The notes: generated by a model not told the origin, from the letters alone. Counted from the stretch's first letter, positions 49,567-58,137 are shown. The stretch: 64,000 nucleotides of DNA from Oceanobacillus jordanicus (GCF_022095695.1 NZ_JAIFZM010000016.1:18611-82610), one strand, 5' to 3'. A program made the numbers and translations.

Positions 49567-51282
49567 TTATTCTTCTAAGGTTGATGTGTCCCCTGTTGGA
49601 AGACCCAGTTCCCAAGACTTCAGAAGTCGACGCATAATTTTACCGCTTCTCGTTTTAGGGATAGCATCCTTCACTTCTATTTCTCTTGGTGCAGCATGGG
49701 CACTTAGCCCATTTTTTACAAATTTACGAATGTCTTCAAGCAATTCGTCCGACTCCGTATAGCCATTGTTCAACGTGATAAAGGCTTTAATTATCTCTCC
49801 ACGTTCAGGATCTGGTTTCCCTATTACGCCTGCTTCCGCAATCGCCTCATGTTCAATGAGCTTGCTTTCTACTTCGAATGGTCCAACGCGTTCACCCGAG
49901 GTATTAATCACATCATCCAAGCGACCTTGGAACCAGAAATAGCCGTCCTCATCCTTATACGCACTATCCCCGGAAACATACCACCCATTTATAAAATAGC
50001 TTTCATACTTGCTTTGGTTATTCCAAATTGCCCGCATCATAGATGGCCATCCTTGTTTAATCGCAAGGTTGCCCATTTGTTTTGGTGGGAGCTCATTCCC
50101 TTCGTTATCGACAATGGAAGCTTCAATTCCTGGTACAGGTTTACCCATCGACCCTGGTCGGATTTCCTCTGATGGAATATTGGCAACCAACATGGCACCC
50201 GTCTCTGTCATCCACCATGTGTCGTGAATCCGCAGGTCAAATGCCTTGAGCCCCCATGTAACAACTTCAGGGTTTAGCGGTTCACCCACACTTAAAATAT
50301 GACGCAGCGAGGATAAAGCAAACTTATTGGCTACCTCTGCTCCTGCACTCACAAGCATGCGCAGAGCTGTTGGGGCAGTATACCAGACACTCACTTCATG
50401 ATTTTGAATTGTTCCATACCAATCCTCTGGGGAAAATCTCCCTCCCCTAATAACATTGGTAACGCCATGTAGCCATGGTGCAAAGATGCCATAGCTTGTG
50501 CCTGTAACCCAACCAGGGTCAGCCGTACACCAGTATATATCATCCTGCTTCAGATCAAGCACCCATTCTGCCGTAGCGTAATGTTGAATCATGGCATTAT
50601 GCACATGGTAGACCCCTTTTGGCTTACCAGTTGATCCGGAGGTGTAATGCAATAGCATGCCATCCTCTAAATCTACCCACTCAATTGAAAATTCGTCAGA
50701 TGCTTGCTTCATTTCTGCCTCGTAGTCAACAAATACAGAAGAGCTTTCTTTACCATTGCCTACAAGCACAATTTTTTCCAAGCTCGGTAAATCATCCTGT
50801 GGAACACGTTCCAATAAATCAGGCGTCGTAATCAATACCCTCGCTTCACTATCTTGTAGTCTATCCCGAACAGCTTGCTCCATAAATGCTTCAAATAAAG
50901 GTCCTGCTATTGCACCAACCTTCAAAATACCGAAGAAAGCAGCATAAAATTCAGGACTACGCGGCATAAAGAGAAAGACGCGGTCTCCTTTATTAACATC
51001 ATGTTTTTTCAGGACATTTGCAAAACGGTTACTTTGATTACGTAAATCTTGAAAGGTTAACTTCTCCTCCCTGCCCGGAGCAGAATATAAAAGAGCGGTC
51101 TTGTTTTTCTTTTCTGGGTTCTCCGCATGACGATCAATGGCTTCATAAGCTGCATTGACCTTACCCGTTTCATTCCAGGAAAAGTTCTCTTTTACCTTAT
51201 CCCAAGAAAAATTTTCTTTCACCTGCTTGTAATCTTTTAAATTGTGATCCCCTTCTCTTGACGGTACTTTCTGCATATCCAT
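49567..51282 (-). CDS. acsA: Acetyl-CoA synthetase AcsA
   Basis: 571 residues. ANL superfamily: AMP-binding loop YTSGSTGKPKG, DIYWCTADPGWVTG, DTWWMTETG, WYVSGDSAYKDEDGYFWFQG, and C-terminal PKTRSGKIMRR with the lysine regulated by acetylation. The N-terminus has a near-tandem VKENFSW repeat also hinted at in the B. subtilis protein. Activates acetate to acetyl-CoA. No acuABC lies divergently, unlike B. subtilis. A cre site just before the start implies CcpA repression. Confidence 0.94.
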   Translation of the reverse strand: MDMQKVPSREGDHNLKDYKQVKENFSWDKVKENFSWNETGKVNAAYEAIDRHAENPEKKNKTALLYSAPGREEKLTFQDLRNQSNRFANVLKKHDVNKGDRVFLFMPRSPEFYAAFFGILKVGAIAGPLFEAFMEQAVRDRLQDSEARVLITTPDLLERVPQDDLPSLEKIVLVGNGKESSSVFVDYEAEMKQASDEFSIEWVDLEDGMLLHYTSGSTGKPKGVYHVHNAMIQHYATAEWVLDLKQDDIYWCTADPGWVTGTSYGIFAPWLHGVTNVIRGGRFSPEDWYGTIQNHEVSVWYTAPTALRMLVSAGAEVANKFALSSLRHILSVGEPLNPEVVTWGLKAFDLRIHDTWWMTETGAMLVANIPSEEIRPGSMGKPVPGIEASIVDNEGNELPPKQMGNLAIKQGWPSMMRAIWNNQSKYESYFINGWYVSGDSAYKDEDGYFWFQGRLDDVINTSGERVGPFEVESKLIEHEAIAEAGVIGKPDPERGEIIKAFITLNNGYTESDELLEDIRKFVKNGLSAHAAPREIEVKDAIPKTRSGKIMRRLLKSWELGLPTGDTSTLEE

Positions 51283-51307
51283 CCAATCACCTCAGCATTC
51301 TGTTTTT

Positions 51308-51321
51308 TGTAAACGATTGCA
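51308..51321. promoter_or_regulatory. Catabolite-responsive element of acsA
   Basis: TGTAAACGATTGCA fits the cre consensus TGWAANCGNTNNCA; it ends 25 bp upstream of the acsA start. B. subtilis acsA is repressed through a cre. Confidence 0.72.
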
Positions 51322-51478
51322 TTTTAACGATCCGAATTGTTCAAAGATTTAGGTAACTAATCCTATTTTAGACTATATGGAAAAAATTTTAAAGTGATTA
51401 GATATAAGAATACGAGAATTAGTCCAGAAGAAGGAGAAACTTGTGTATAAGCAAGATAATATAGCAGCACTCTTTGTA

Positions 51479-51514
51479 AAAAAAGCATCTATCGCGATTG
51501 CGATAGATGCTTCT
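51479..51514 (-). terminator. Terminator of gltP
   Basis: AAGCATCTATCGC / GCGATAGATGCTT with loop GATT, T-run AAAAAAA on the complementary side. Confidence 0.85.
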
Positions 51515-51518
51515 TTCG

Positions 51519-52748
51519 TCAGGTAAGATTAGCCTTTTCTTCTTTTCTTCGTTCATTCTCGGAAATAATGTAGGCACACGCTGCATCACCTGTAATATTA
51601 AGCGATGTCCGTAACATATCAAGTAGACGATCAACTCCAATTATGAGAGCAATCCCTTCTACAGGAAGGTTGACTTGGTTTAAAACCATCGCTAACATGA
51701 CAAGCCCAACGCCCGGCACACCAGCTGTACCGATGCTTGCCAGTGTTGCTGTTAAGATGATCATTACAATATCACTTACACCAAGCGATGTTGCGTAAAC
51801 CTGTGCGATAAACACTGTAGCTACTGCCTGCATAATCGCCGTGCCATCCATGTTTATTGTTGCACCTAATGGCTGGACAAAGCTACTGACAGATTTTCTA
51901 ACACCTAGGTTTTCCTGAGCAGTCTTCATGGCAACAGGTAGGGTTGCACTGGAGCTGGATGTACTAAAACCAAGAGACATCGCAGGGAAAAATCCTTTAT
52001 AAAATTTCAACGGACTTCCCTTTCCAATCCCCCAAATAGCAAGACTGTAGGTAATTGCGCCATGCAGTATGAGTGCGAGAATTACAGCGACCATATACAT
52101 GACCATTGGCCCAAGAGCATTCAGTCCCGCATCCCCAATGGCAGAAGCAATAAGAGCAAACGCCCCATATGGAGCTAGTTTCATAATCGCATTAACAAGA
52201 AAGATTAATAGATCGTTAGCCTGTTCAAACAGACGATAGATTCCAATTGTTTTCTCACCCAATACTGCAAGTGCCACCCCGATGAAGATAGCAAATGCGA
52301 TAATCTGCAGCATATTCCCTGAGGTCATCGCTTCTATTGGGTTCTGAGGGATAATGTTAACCAATGTATCCATAATTGGTGGTGCTTCCTGAGACTCGTA
52401 CTCTACATTACTCGTATCGAACGTCCCAGCTTTTCCTGGCTCCAGAATATAGGCGATACCAAGCCCAATAATTAAGGCGATAGCTGTTGTAACCATATAG
52501 AAAAGAATTGTCTGTATACCAATTTTCCCTAACTTTGCCGGATCACCAAGACCAGCAGTACCTAGTACAATGGACACAAATACAATTGGAACGACAATCA
52601 TCATAATTAAGTTTAAAAATATTTGACCTACAGGGCCTAATAAGTAAGTATCTAGTGGACCATATAGAGATGATGGTGCAAAGCTTAGACCAATTCCCGT
52701 AATAACACCGAGAATAAGCGCAATAATAATTTTTTTTGTTAGACTCAT
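51519..52748 (-). CDS. gltP: Dicarboxylate/amino acid:cation symporter (GltP/DctA family)
   Basis: 409 residues, DAACS family. Serine-rich re-entrant loop FSTSSSSATLPVAMKTAQ and the NMDGTAIMQA motif with its cation-binding residues are intact; about eight transmembrane helices plus two hairpins. Transports glutamate/aspartate or C4-dicarboxylates with Na+ or H+; substrate cannot be separated by eye. AAAGGAATTAAGG precedes the ATG. Single gene with its own terminator. Confidence 0.9.
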   Translation of the reverse strand: MSLTKKIIIALILGVITGIGLSFAPSSLYGPLDTYLLGPVGQIFLNLIMMIVVPIVFVSIVLGTAGLGDPAKLGKIGIQTILFYMVTTAIALIIGLGIAYILEPGKAGTFDTSNVEYESQEAPPIMDTLVNIIPQNPIEAMTSGNMLQIIAFAIFIGVALAVLGEKTIGIYRLFEQANDLLIFLVNAIMKLAPYGAFALIASAIGDAGLNALGPMVMYMVAVILALILHGAITYSLAIWGIGKGSPLKFYKGFFPAMSLGFSTSSSSATLPVAMKTAQENLGVRKSVSSFVQPLGATINMDGTAIMQAVATVFIAQVYATSLGVSDIVMIILTATLASIGTAGVPGVGLVMLAMVLNQVNLPVEGIALIIGVDRLLDMLRTSLNITGDAACAYIISENERRKEEKANLT

Positions 52749-53064
52749 AGCCTTAATTCCTTTCTATGTTTTATTCTTTTGTTGTATAACTTGGAATGTT
52801 TAGGTCTGTGTGGGAGATTGCTAGAAATGATAAAAATAGATTTGGAATACATGTGCAGGATTGAACCTATTGTATAAAGCATAGACTACCAGTATATGTT
52901 ATTTTATCATATTTTTATTCAATCGAAAATGGTAATATAACCCCATATTTCGTAACGAAAATGTAACGAATTGGTGGGTGAAATTAAAATGCCCGGAATA
53001 ACTTTATGCAAAGAAGGCACTTGTATATGTTAGAATTATTAGATAATAAGAGGGGGGGATGGGA
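52749..53064. other. Intergenic gap between gltP and the DUF6366-like gene
   Basis: A 316-bp AT-rich stretch between divergent genes. No ORF, repeat copy or clear structured RNA was seen; it presumably holds both promoters, but no good -35/-10 pair stood out. Confidence 0.5.
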
Positions 53065-53256
53065 ATGAGTGATGATAAGGAAACTCCTGAAAGAAGGAGA
53101 GAAAGAATAAGACAGGAAGAATTAAAGAGACCTTCTAGCAGTATTCATGGAAGTGTTCTTTCAGATTTAGTTGGTGCTCTAGGCTGGAAGGGGACTTTAC
53201 TCCTCATCATCCTGATGATAATTGGCTTTTTCGTCGTAGCGATATTTGTTAATTAA
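53065..53256 (+). CDS. Small single-pass membrane protein, DUF6366-like
   Basis: 63 residues. A charged N-terminus (ETPERRRERIRQEELKRPSS), SDLVGALGWKG, then one C-terminal transmembrane helix (LLLIILMIIGFFVVAIF). This layout matches the DUF6366 small proteins of Bacillaceae. GAGGGGGGGATG precedes; ATG at 53065 is preferred to one two codons earlier. Function unknown. Confidence 0.72.
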   Translation: MSDDKETPERRRERIRQEELKRPSSSIHGSVLSDLVGALGWKGTLLLIILMIIGFFVVAIFVN

Positions 53257-53446
53257 TACCTTCATTATCTTATGTTAAAAGAGATGATCTATTACGTGCT
53301 TTTAAAAGAAAAGAAGATAAACATACCTGTCCACAACAAAGCGAAATCTCCATCTTGAATACTCATAGAGAGCAAGGAATGGAGATTTAACCAAATTAGT
53401 GTTCTAAGTAGGAATATCTTTATGAATTAATTCTCTTCAAAAAGAA

Positions 53447-54214
53447 TTAATTATTATTCTTAAACTCTATACCCAAGTATGAAAGTGCATCCTTTACTGT
53501 AGTCATTACTGGAATAGAGGCCAAATTTAGATTAAGATTTGTTGCTAACATGGCTAACTCAGGTCGTAGCCCTGTGATAATGGTTTGCACGCCAAGCAGA
53601 GATAGTACCTTGTTTATTTTAAAAAGTTGATCTGCCACCACATTATCAAGATTATAGATACCAGAGAAATCAATAATTAAAGAACTTATATTTTGATCTT
53701 GAACCTTTGATGGTACAATATCTACTAGCTGTCTTGCTCTTTGGTCATCAAAACTGCCTGCTAATGGGAGAATTGCTAATCCGTTAAGTAATGGTACAAG
53801 GGTTGCAGATAATTCATTTACTTGTGCCGTCATTTCTATTTGCCTCTGATCAGCTTTTTTTCGTTCTGTAATGTCTCTTACATATGTTTGTATAGCTCTT
53901 TTACCCTCGACTACTATAGGGTGACAATATAGTTCAACCTCCACTGTCGTTCCGTTATTTCTATAAACAGTTTCCTCAATAACATCTGCCGGGCGCCCAT
54001 AGGCAGATTGTATTCTATTTCTAATCGAGTCCTTTGAAGTCTCTTTGAATATGTCTAACGGACTAGACCCGATAATCTCATTTTTAGTGGCACCGAAAAG
54101 TTCTGCTGCCGCTCGATTTATGTACATAATTTGATAATCAGTATGGATGATAAGAGGATCCAAAGAGTACTCTATCACCTCAAGATAGTCGATTTCTGAT
54201 ATTTTGTTACTCAT
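53447..54214 (-). CDS. PAS-STAS domain protein (RsbR-like co-antagonist or stress sensor)
   Basis: 255 residues from ATG at 54214. PAS domain (about 10-125: HTDYQIMYINRAAAELFGAT, IQTYVRDITERKKAD) and a C-terminal STAS domain (about 135-250: GLAILPLAGSFDDQRARQLV, SSLIIDFSGIYNLDNVVADQ, IITGLRPELAMLATNL). RsbR paralogues have this STAS pattern and act in the stressosome; the usual phospho-Thr region is altered (GIYNLDN). No rsbS/rsbT neighbours. Function inferred only. Confidence 0.82.
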   Translation of the reverse strand: MSNKISEIDYLEVIEYSLDPLIIHTDYQIMYINRAAAELFGATKNEIIGSSPLDIFKETSKDSIRNRIQSAYGRPADVIEETVYRNNGTTVEVELYCHPIVVEGKRAIQTYVRDITERKKADQRQIEMTAQVNELSATLVPLLNGLAILPLAGSFDDQRARQLVDIVPSKVQDQNISSLIIDFSGIYNLDNVVADQLFKINKVLSLLGVQTIITGLRPELAMLATNLNLNLASIPVMTTVKDALSYLGIEFKNNN

Positions 54215-54404
54215 GATATTCCCTCCCAAAACAACTGCTTTTAAATTTAGCCAAGTACTATAATGAATCTGTTCATTATATCAAAGAATATTTACTAATG
54301 ACATTATTAGAGAGCGTCTGATTTAATAGAAACATACTAAATTCCTAAGCCCTAGGCTCTCTATGCTTATATTGCTTAATGCGGTTTACCTTGTTTAGAA
54401 AACA

Positions 54405-54444
54405 CAAAAACCCCCTTTCCATTAAAAACGGAAAGAGGGAGCTA
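54405..54444 (-). terminator. Terminator of tRNA-Arg
   Basis: On the minus strand CCCTCTTTCC / GGAAAGGGGG followed by TTTTTGTGTTTT. Confidence 0.82.
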
Positions 54445-54464
54445 AGTATCCATTAAACTAGTAA

Positions 54465-54537
54465 TGCCCCCGGCAGGATTCGAACCTGCGACACACGGTT
54501 TAGGAAACCGATGCTCTATCCCCTGAGCTACGAGGGC
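54465..54537 (-). tRNA. tRNA-Arg(CCU)
   Basis: Acceptor GCCCTCG pairs with CGGGGGC (one T-G), D-arm GCTCAGGGGATAGAGC, anticodon stem-loop CGGTTTCCTAAACCG with CCT, T-arm GCAGGTTCGAATCCTGC, discriminator A. Reads AGG codons. CCA is not encoded. A family-1 repeat module touches its 5' end. Confidence 0.93.
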
Positions 54538-54612
54538 CCGGTGGACCCGGGTCATGCCGATGTTTCCCCATGACGGGGCGTTCTTAGTCGGCGTTCCTTA
54601 AAACGGGCGCTA
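54535..54612 (+). repeat. Interspersed repeat family 1, isolated module (copy E)
   Basis: GGGCCCGGTGGACCCGGGTC, ATGCCGATGTTTCCCCATGA, CGGGGCGTTCTTAGTCGGCG match the 27655-27715 module of copy C, which occurs there as an insert. Here it stands alone and begins within the tRNA-Arg 5' end. Confidence 0.8.
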
Positions 54613-54633
54613 AGTTTTACACGGTACAAATCA

Positions 54634-54662
54634 TTATACAAAATGGAGGGCAATTTGAAAAG
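54634..54662 (-). promoter_or_regulatory. Probable promoter of tRNA-Arg
   Basis: Minus-strand TATAAT (54634-54639) with TTTTCA 17 bp upstream (54657-54662). If used, the tRNA precursor carries an 80-90-nt leader made mainly of the repeat module. Confidence 0.5.
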
Positions 54663-54752
54663 CATAACATTTTTTTCACATGGTATGGGCTACCGTTGTG
54701 TGGTAAAATATAATACATCTTGTTCAATGGAATATGGATTGGAGGAATAGCC

Positions 54753-55397
54753 ATGTCAGGAGTTCCTTTTATCGCAATAGAAGGACCAATCGGGATTGGA
54801 AAGACATCCCTAGCTAAAAAACTTTCTGTTCATTATGACTTTCACTTATTAAAGGAAATTGTTGAGGAAAACCCTTTTCTCGGTAAATTCTATGATGATA
54901 TTGACGAGTGGAGCTTTCAAACAGAAATGTTTTTTTTATGCAATCGATTTAAACAGCTCGAAGATATCGAGAAAAAGTTTTTAAACCAGGACAAAGCCGC
55001 TGTAGCGGATTATCATATATCGAAAAACATGATCTTTGCAAAGCGTACTTTACAGCCAGATAAGTTTGAGAAATATGAACAAATATATCATATTTTGACT
55101 CGCGATATGCCTGTGCCTAACATGATGATTTATCTGCATGCGAGTTTGGATACCATTCTCGAACGTATCCGGATGCGTGGACGGGATATTGAACAGAACA
55201 TTAAAGCATCCTATCTTGCACAACTTGCACAGGACTATGAGGACTATATGAATGAATTTGAAATACTTCATCCAGATATCCCCGTGATTCGAATTGATGG
55301 AGACAAGGTTGATTTTGTAAAGCATCAGCATGATTTGGATGGAATTATAGAGCAGGTCGATAAACAACTGCAGAGCTTCCGTGCAATGAGACGATAG
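54753..55397 (+). CDS. dgk: Deoxyguanosine/deoxyadenosine kinase
   Basis: 214 residues from ATG at 54753 (TTGGAGGAATAG upstream). P-loop EGPIGIGKTS (10-19), EENPFLGKFYDD, and VADYHISKNMIFAKRTL with the DYH form of the DRS motif typical of Dgk. Salvages purine deoxynucleosides. Thirty-six bp before dck, forming a pair as yaaG-yaaF do in B. subtilis. Confidence 0.92.
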   Translation: MSGVPFIAIEGPIGIGKTSLAKKLSVHYDFHLLKEIVEENPFLGKFYDDIDEWSFQTEMFFLCNRFKQLEDIEKKFLNQDKAAVADYHISKNMIFAKRTLQPDKFEKYEQIYHILTRDMPVPNMMIYLHASLDTILERIRMRGRDIEQNIKASYLAQLAQDYEDYMNEFEILHPDIPVIRIDGDKVDFVKHQHDLDGIIEQVDKQLQSFRAMRR

Positions 55398-55433
55398 GTG
55401 AACAGCGTAAATAAGAAAAAAGGGGAACTACCA

Positions 55434-56117
55434 ATGAATTTAAGAGAAAAATACCTTATACCAAATGACAGCATTATAACGATTGCCGGTACAGTTGGTG
55501 TCGGGAAATCGACGATGACAAAGGCCTTGGCGAATGCATTACAGTTTAAAACATCCTTTGAAAAAGTGGACACAAATCCATATTTGGAAAATTTCTATGC
55601 AGACTTTGAGCGTTGGAGTTTCCATTTACAAGTCTACTTTCTAGCTGAGCGCTTCAAAGAACAAAAGAAAATCTTTGAATACGGCGGTGGCTTTATCCAG
55701 GATCGTTCTATCTATGAGGATACTGGTATATTTGCTAAAATGCATTACGAAAATGGAACGATGTCAAAAACGGATTATGACACCTATACAAATCTATTTG
55801 AAGCCATGGTGATGACCCCTTACTTCCCACACCCTGATCTACTTATTTATTTAGAAGGTTCATTTGACGAAGTCGTGGACCGTATTCAAGAACGTGGTAG
55901 GGAAATGGAGAAAAGCACACCTAATTCATATTGGGAAGAAATGTACAACCGTTATTCCAATTGGATTGATAACTTTAATGCCTGCCCAATTTTGCGCATT
56001 AATATCTCAGATTATGATCTAATGAAAAAAGAAGATTCCATTGAGCCAATCCTTGAAAAAATTGGCCATTTTATTCAGCAGTCCAGACGCTGGAAATCCA
56101 GAGAAATTATAAAATAA
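55434..56117 (+). CDS. dck: Deoxyadenosine/deoxycytidine kinase
   Basis: 227 residues from ATG at 55434 (AAAGGGGAAC upstream). P-loop AGTVGVGKST (18-27), DTNPYLENFY, and IQDRSIYEDTGIFAKMH with the DRS motif; ERGREME is the lid. It pairs with dgk for deoxynucleoside salvage. The longer frame from 55398 lacks a site. Confidence 0.93.
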   Translation: MNLREKYLIPNDSIITIAGTVGVGKSTMTKALANALQFKTSFEKVDTNPYLENFYADFERWSFHLQVYFLAERFKEQKKIFEYGGGFIQDRSIYEDTGIFAKMHYENGTMSKTDYDTYTNLFEAMVMTPYFPHPDLLIYLEGSFDEVVDRIQERGREMEKSTPNSYWEEMYNRYSNWIDNFNACPILRINISDYDLMKKEDSIEPILEKIGHFIQQSRRWKSREIIK

Positions 56118-56137
56118 AACCAAACTATTAATTGAAA

Positions 56138-56190
56138 ACACCCTATTGTAAAAGAGTGCCAATCTGGCTTCTTCACATAGGGTGTTTTAT
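56138..56190 (+). terminator. Terminator of dgk-dck
   Basis: AACACCCTAT / ATAGGGTGTT closing a larger hairpin, followed by TTATATG. Confidence 0.7.
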
Positions 56191-56212
56191 ATGACGATGG
56201 CAGGCTCAACAG

Positions 56213-56302
56213 TTAAATAAAAATCCAGATGGCAACCAAAACAATAGCGAGTATAGCCCAAAAGAAAAATTGCTTGTTAAATCCTTTACTCTTTTTTCCC
56301 AT
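56213..56302 (-). CDS. Predicted 29-residue membrane protein
   Basis: ATG at 56302 follows a strong AGGGGGAAGG site. The product has a basic start (MGKKSKGFNKQ) and one hydrophobic helix (FFFWAILAIVLVAIWIFI) ending at the stop. It is 10 bp upstream of nothing else on its strand and lies just past proC. Small sporulation or regulatory membrane peptides often look like this, but I do not recognise it. Confidence 0.55.
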   Translation of the reverse strand: MGKKSKGFNKQFFFWAILAIVLVAIWIFI

Positions 56303-56332
56303 TCAGCCTTCCCCCTAATCATTTATTGCTCA

Positions 56333-57148
56333 TTAGCCATTCTTTTTACCAAGCTCTATCGAACGATCTCTTGCACTCTCGACACAGTTCCTTACAATCC
56401 GGTCAAAGTCATTCTCTTTTAATGCTTCGATACCTGCCTGTGTTGTTCCTGCTGGACTAGTGATTTTCTCTCGTAATACTTCTGCAGAATCACCTGACTG
56501 CTTCAACATTTCACCTGCTCCACGTACGGTTTGAGTAATTAAAGCCTTTGCTATTTCCTGATCAAGCCCAGAGTCGATAGCGGCCTTTTCCATTGCTTCT
56601 ACCAAATAGTAAATGTAGGCAGGGCCGCTTCCAGAAATGCCCGTCACAATATGCATATCCTCTTCTTCTACAATAACGGTCGTACCAATTGTATCAAACA
56701 GCTCCTGTGCCATTACAATATGTGCTTCTTTCGCAAACGCACCCGCCGAAATGGCTGTTGCAGAGTATCCAATTGAAGCAGAGGTGTTTGGCATGGCGCG
56801 AATGACTGGAATGTCTTGACCAGTAAGGGAGGCGATATAGTCTGTAGAGATTCCGGCAATCACAGAAACAAGCAACTGATCTTGCTTGATATGTTCCTTA
56901 ATAGAGTTTACTGCTGCCTCTAGATCGTAAGGCTTTGTTGCTAAAACCACAACATCAGCATCCCTCACAACATCCGCTTTATCTTGCATGCTTGTAATTA
57001 AATACTTTTCCTCAAGACGTTCTACTCGTTCTTTATTACTCTTATTCGTTACGATAATATCATCGTTTTCCAATACATTGGCCTGAACAATCCCAGAAAT
57101 AATGGATTCTGCCATAGAGCCTGCTCCGATAAAGGCAATCTTCTTCAT
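56333..57148 (-). CDS. proC: Pyrroline-5-carboxylate reductase ProC
   Basis: 271 residues. NAD(P)-binding IAFIGAGSMAESIISGI, VVVLATKPYDL, VIRAMPNTSASIGYSATAIS, GSGPAYIYYLVEAMEKAAID and SPAGTTQAGIEAL, the catalytic-domain signature. Last step of proline synthesis. AAGGAGGAATAG precedes the ATG. It stands alone behind a T-box leader, which should raise expression when tRNA-Pro is uncharged; osmotic or anabolic use cannot be told apart. Confidence 0.96.
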   Translation of the reverse strand: MKKIAFIGAGSMAESIISGIVQANVLENDDIIVTNKSNKERVERLEEKYLITSMQDKADVVRDADVVVLATKPYDLEAAVNSIKEHIKQDQLLVSVIAGISTDYIASLTGQDIPVIRAMPNTSASIGYSATAISAGAFAKEAHIVMAQELFDTIGTTVIVEEEDMHIVTGISGSGPAYIYYLVEAMEKAAIDSGLDQEIAKALITQTVRGAGEMLKQSGDSAEVLREKITSPAGTTQAGIEALKENDFDRIVRNCVESARDRSIELGKKNG

Positions 57149-57182
57149 TTTCTATTCCTCCTTTTTATTTCAAAACATCTAA

Positions 57183-57424
57183 TAAAAAAACTCACTCCAT
57201 CCTGAATCATCTCAGGACGGAATGAGTTTCCGCGGTACCACCTATATTGGCATATTTATGCCCAGCTTTTATTGTCAACACAGTTCCACTGCGGTTAGCT
57301 TTTTACTAACTACTCTCAGGCAGGTTCATATACGCTGTCCCCAATGGAATTTTTCAGCCGGTGAATTCCAATCTCTTTCAGGCGCTTATATACTACTAGT
57401 CTGATCAACGTCTTATTATTAATT
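57183..57424 (-). promoter_or_regulatory. T-box leader of proC
   Basis: On the minus strand a stem I region (about 57280-57410) with AGTAG and a candidate specifier CCT (Pro) in TGAACCTGCC, then the T-box AGGTGGTACCGCGG (57231-57244), then a terminator AAACTCATTCCGTCCTGA / TCAGGATGGAGTGAGTTTTTTT (57183-57228). The UGGU bulge suits a tRNA ending in ACCA, as tRNA-Pro does. Specifier assignment is by eye. Confidence 0.85.
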
Positions 57425-57430
57425 TTTATT

Positions 57431-57459
57431 ACTATATGTCTTCAAAGCAAAAAAGTCAA
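57431..57459 (-). promoter_or_regulatory. Sigma-A promoter of the proC T-box transcript
   Basis: TTGACT (57454-57459), 17-bp spacer, TATAGT (57431-57436) on the minus strand. Confidence 0.78.
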
Positions 57460-57467
57460 GATATAAT

Positions 57468-57594
57468 GTTAGAAAACTCGCATTTGCTCGCCCTTTAGCA
57501 AATGCGTACTTTTTTTTATACTTGGAACCTCAGAATTTCAACTGCGTCGACTTTGCTTCCTTGCTGAAATTTTATACTTTCCTAACGTGTAAAG
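57468..57594 (+). repeat. Interspersed repeat family 2, copy d (best preserved)
   Basis: Begins GTTAGAAAACTCGCATTTGC and ends TACTTTCCTAACGTGTAA, so GTTAGRAAA and TTTCCTAAC form an imperfect terminal inverted repeat. Interior: TTTATACTTGGAACCTCAGA, GCGTCGACTTTGCTTCC. It lies between the proC promoter and the tRNA-Ser terminator. Confidence 0.78.
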
Positions 57595-57627
57595 AAAAAA
57601 ACCGCTACTAAGTAACGGTTTTTTTTA
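57594..57627 (-). terminator. Terminator of tRNA-Ser
   Basis: AAAACCGCTACT / AGTAACGGTTTT hairpin; T-run follows on both strands. Confidence 0.75.
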
Positions 57628-57657
57628 TCTCCAAATTTTATGCGCTATTTAAATTAA

Positions 57658-57750
57658 TGGAGGAGGTAGAGGGATTCGAACCCCCGCGCGGTTTGACCCG
57701 CCTGTCGGTTTTCAAGACCGATCCCTTCAGCCAGACTTGGGTATACCTCC
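57658..57750 (-). tRNA. tRNA-Ser(UGA)
   Basis: A class II tRNA with long variable arm (CAGGCGGGTCAAACCGCG). Acceptor GGAGGTA pairs with TACCTCC, anticodon loop TCTTGAAAA contains TGA (reads UCA), T-loop TTCGAAT. The base after the acceptor stem is T, followed by CCA (57658-57660). Serine tRNAs normally carry G73, so the T73 is unusual. Confidence 0.9.
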
Positions 57751-57852
57751 GTGGCAACAGAATATAATATATCATGCTCAAAAAAAGATGTCAATTATTT
57801 TTCTACAAAAAATTTAAAGATGTCGAATAACATGAAAGAAGACTAAATTAGT

Positions 57853-58137
57853 TTAACCAAAAAATAGATTCTCCAACAATGCTAAGAACACGATTGAGCC
57901 AAGAGCAATTGGAATAGAAATGAATAGTTTAGTTCGAAACCTAATACCTTCAAACCTTTTATACACCTTGTTTACTATACGATAACCAATTATAAGCAAT
58001 AGTATAGCGACAATCGTGGCTAGAAAGTCAACATAGGTAAACGGTTTACTAATAAATCTATCAAGGGGGAAGTTAATGGCAAAAAGTAAAGAAAACAAGA
58101 CAAATTGATACATAGTAAACCTAACAATATTTCTCAT
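57853..58137 (-). CDS. Hypothetical membrane protein
   Basis: 94 residues with three hydrophobic helices (FTMYQFVLFSLLFAINFPL; FLATIVAILLLIIGYRIVN; LFISIPIALGSIVFLALLEN) and short basic loops. GAGGTAACTACCG precedes the ATG. No family recognised. It stands alone between tRNA-Ser and the M20 hydrolase. Confidence 0.65.
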   Translation of the reverse strand: MRNIVRFTMYQFVLFSLLFAINFPLDRFISKPFTYVDFLATIVAILLLIIGYRIVNKVYKRFEGIRFRTKLFISIPIALGSIVFLALLENLFFG

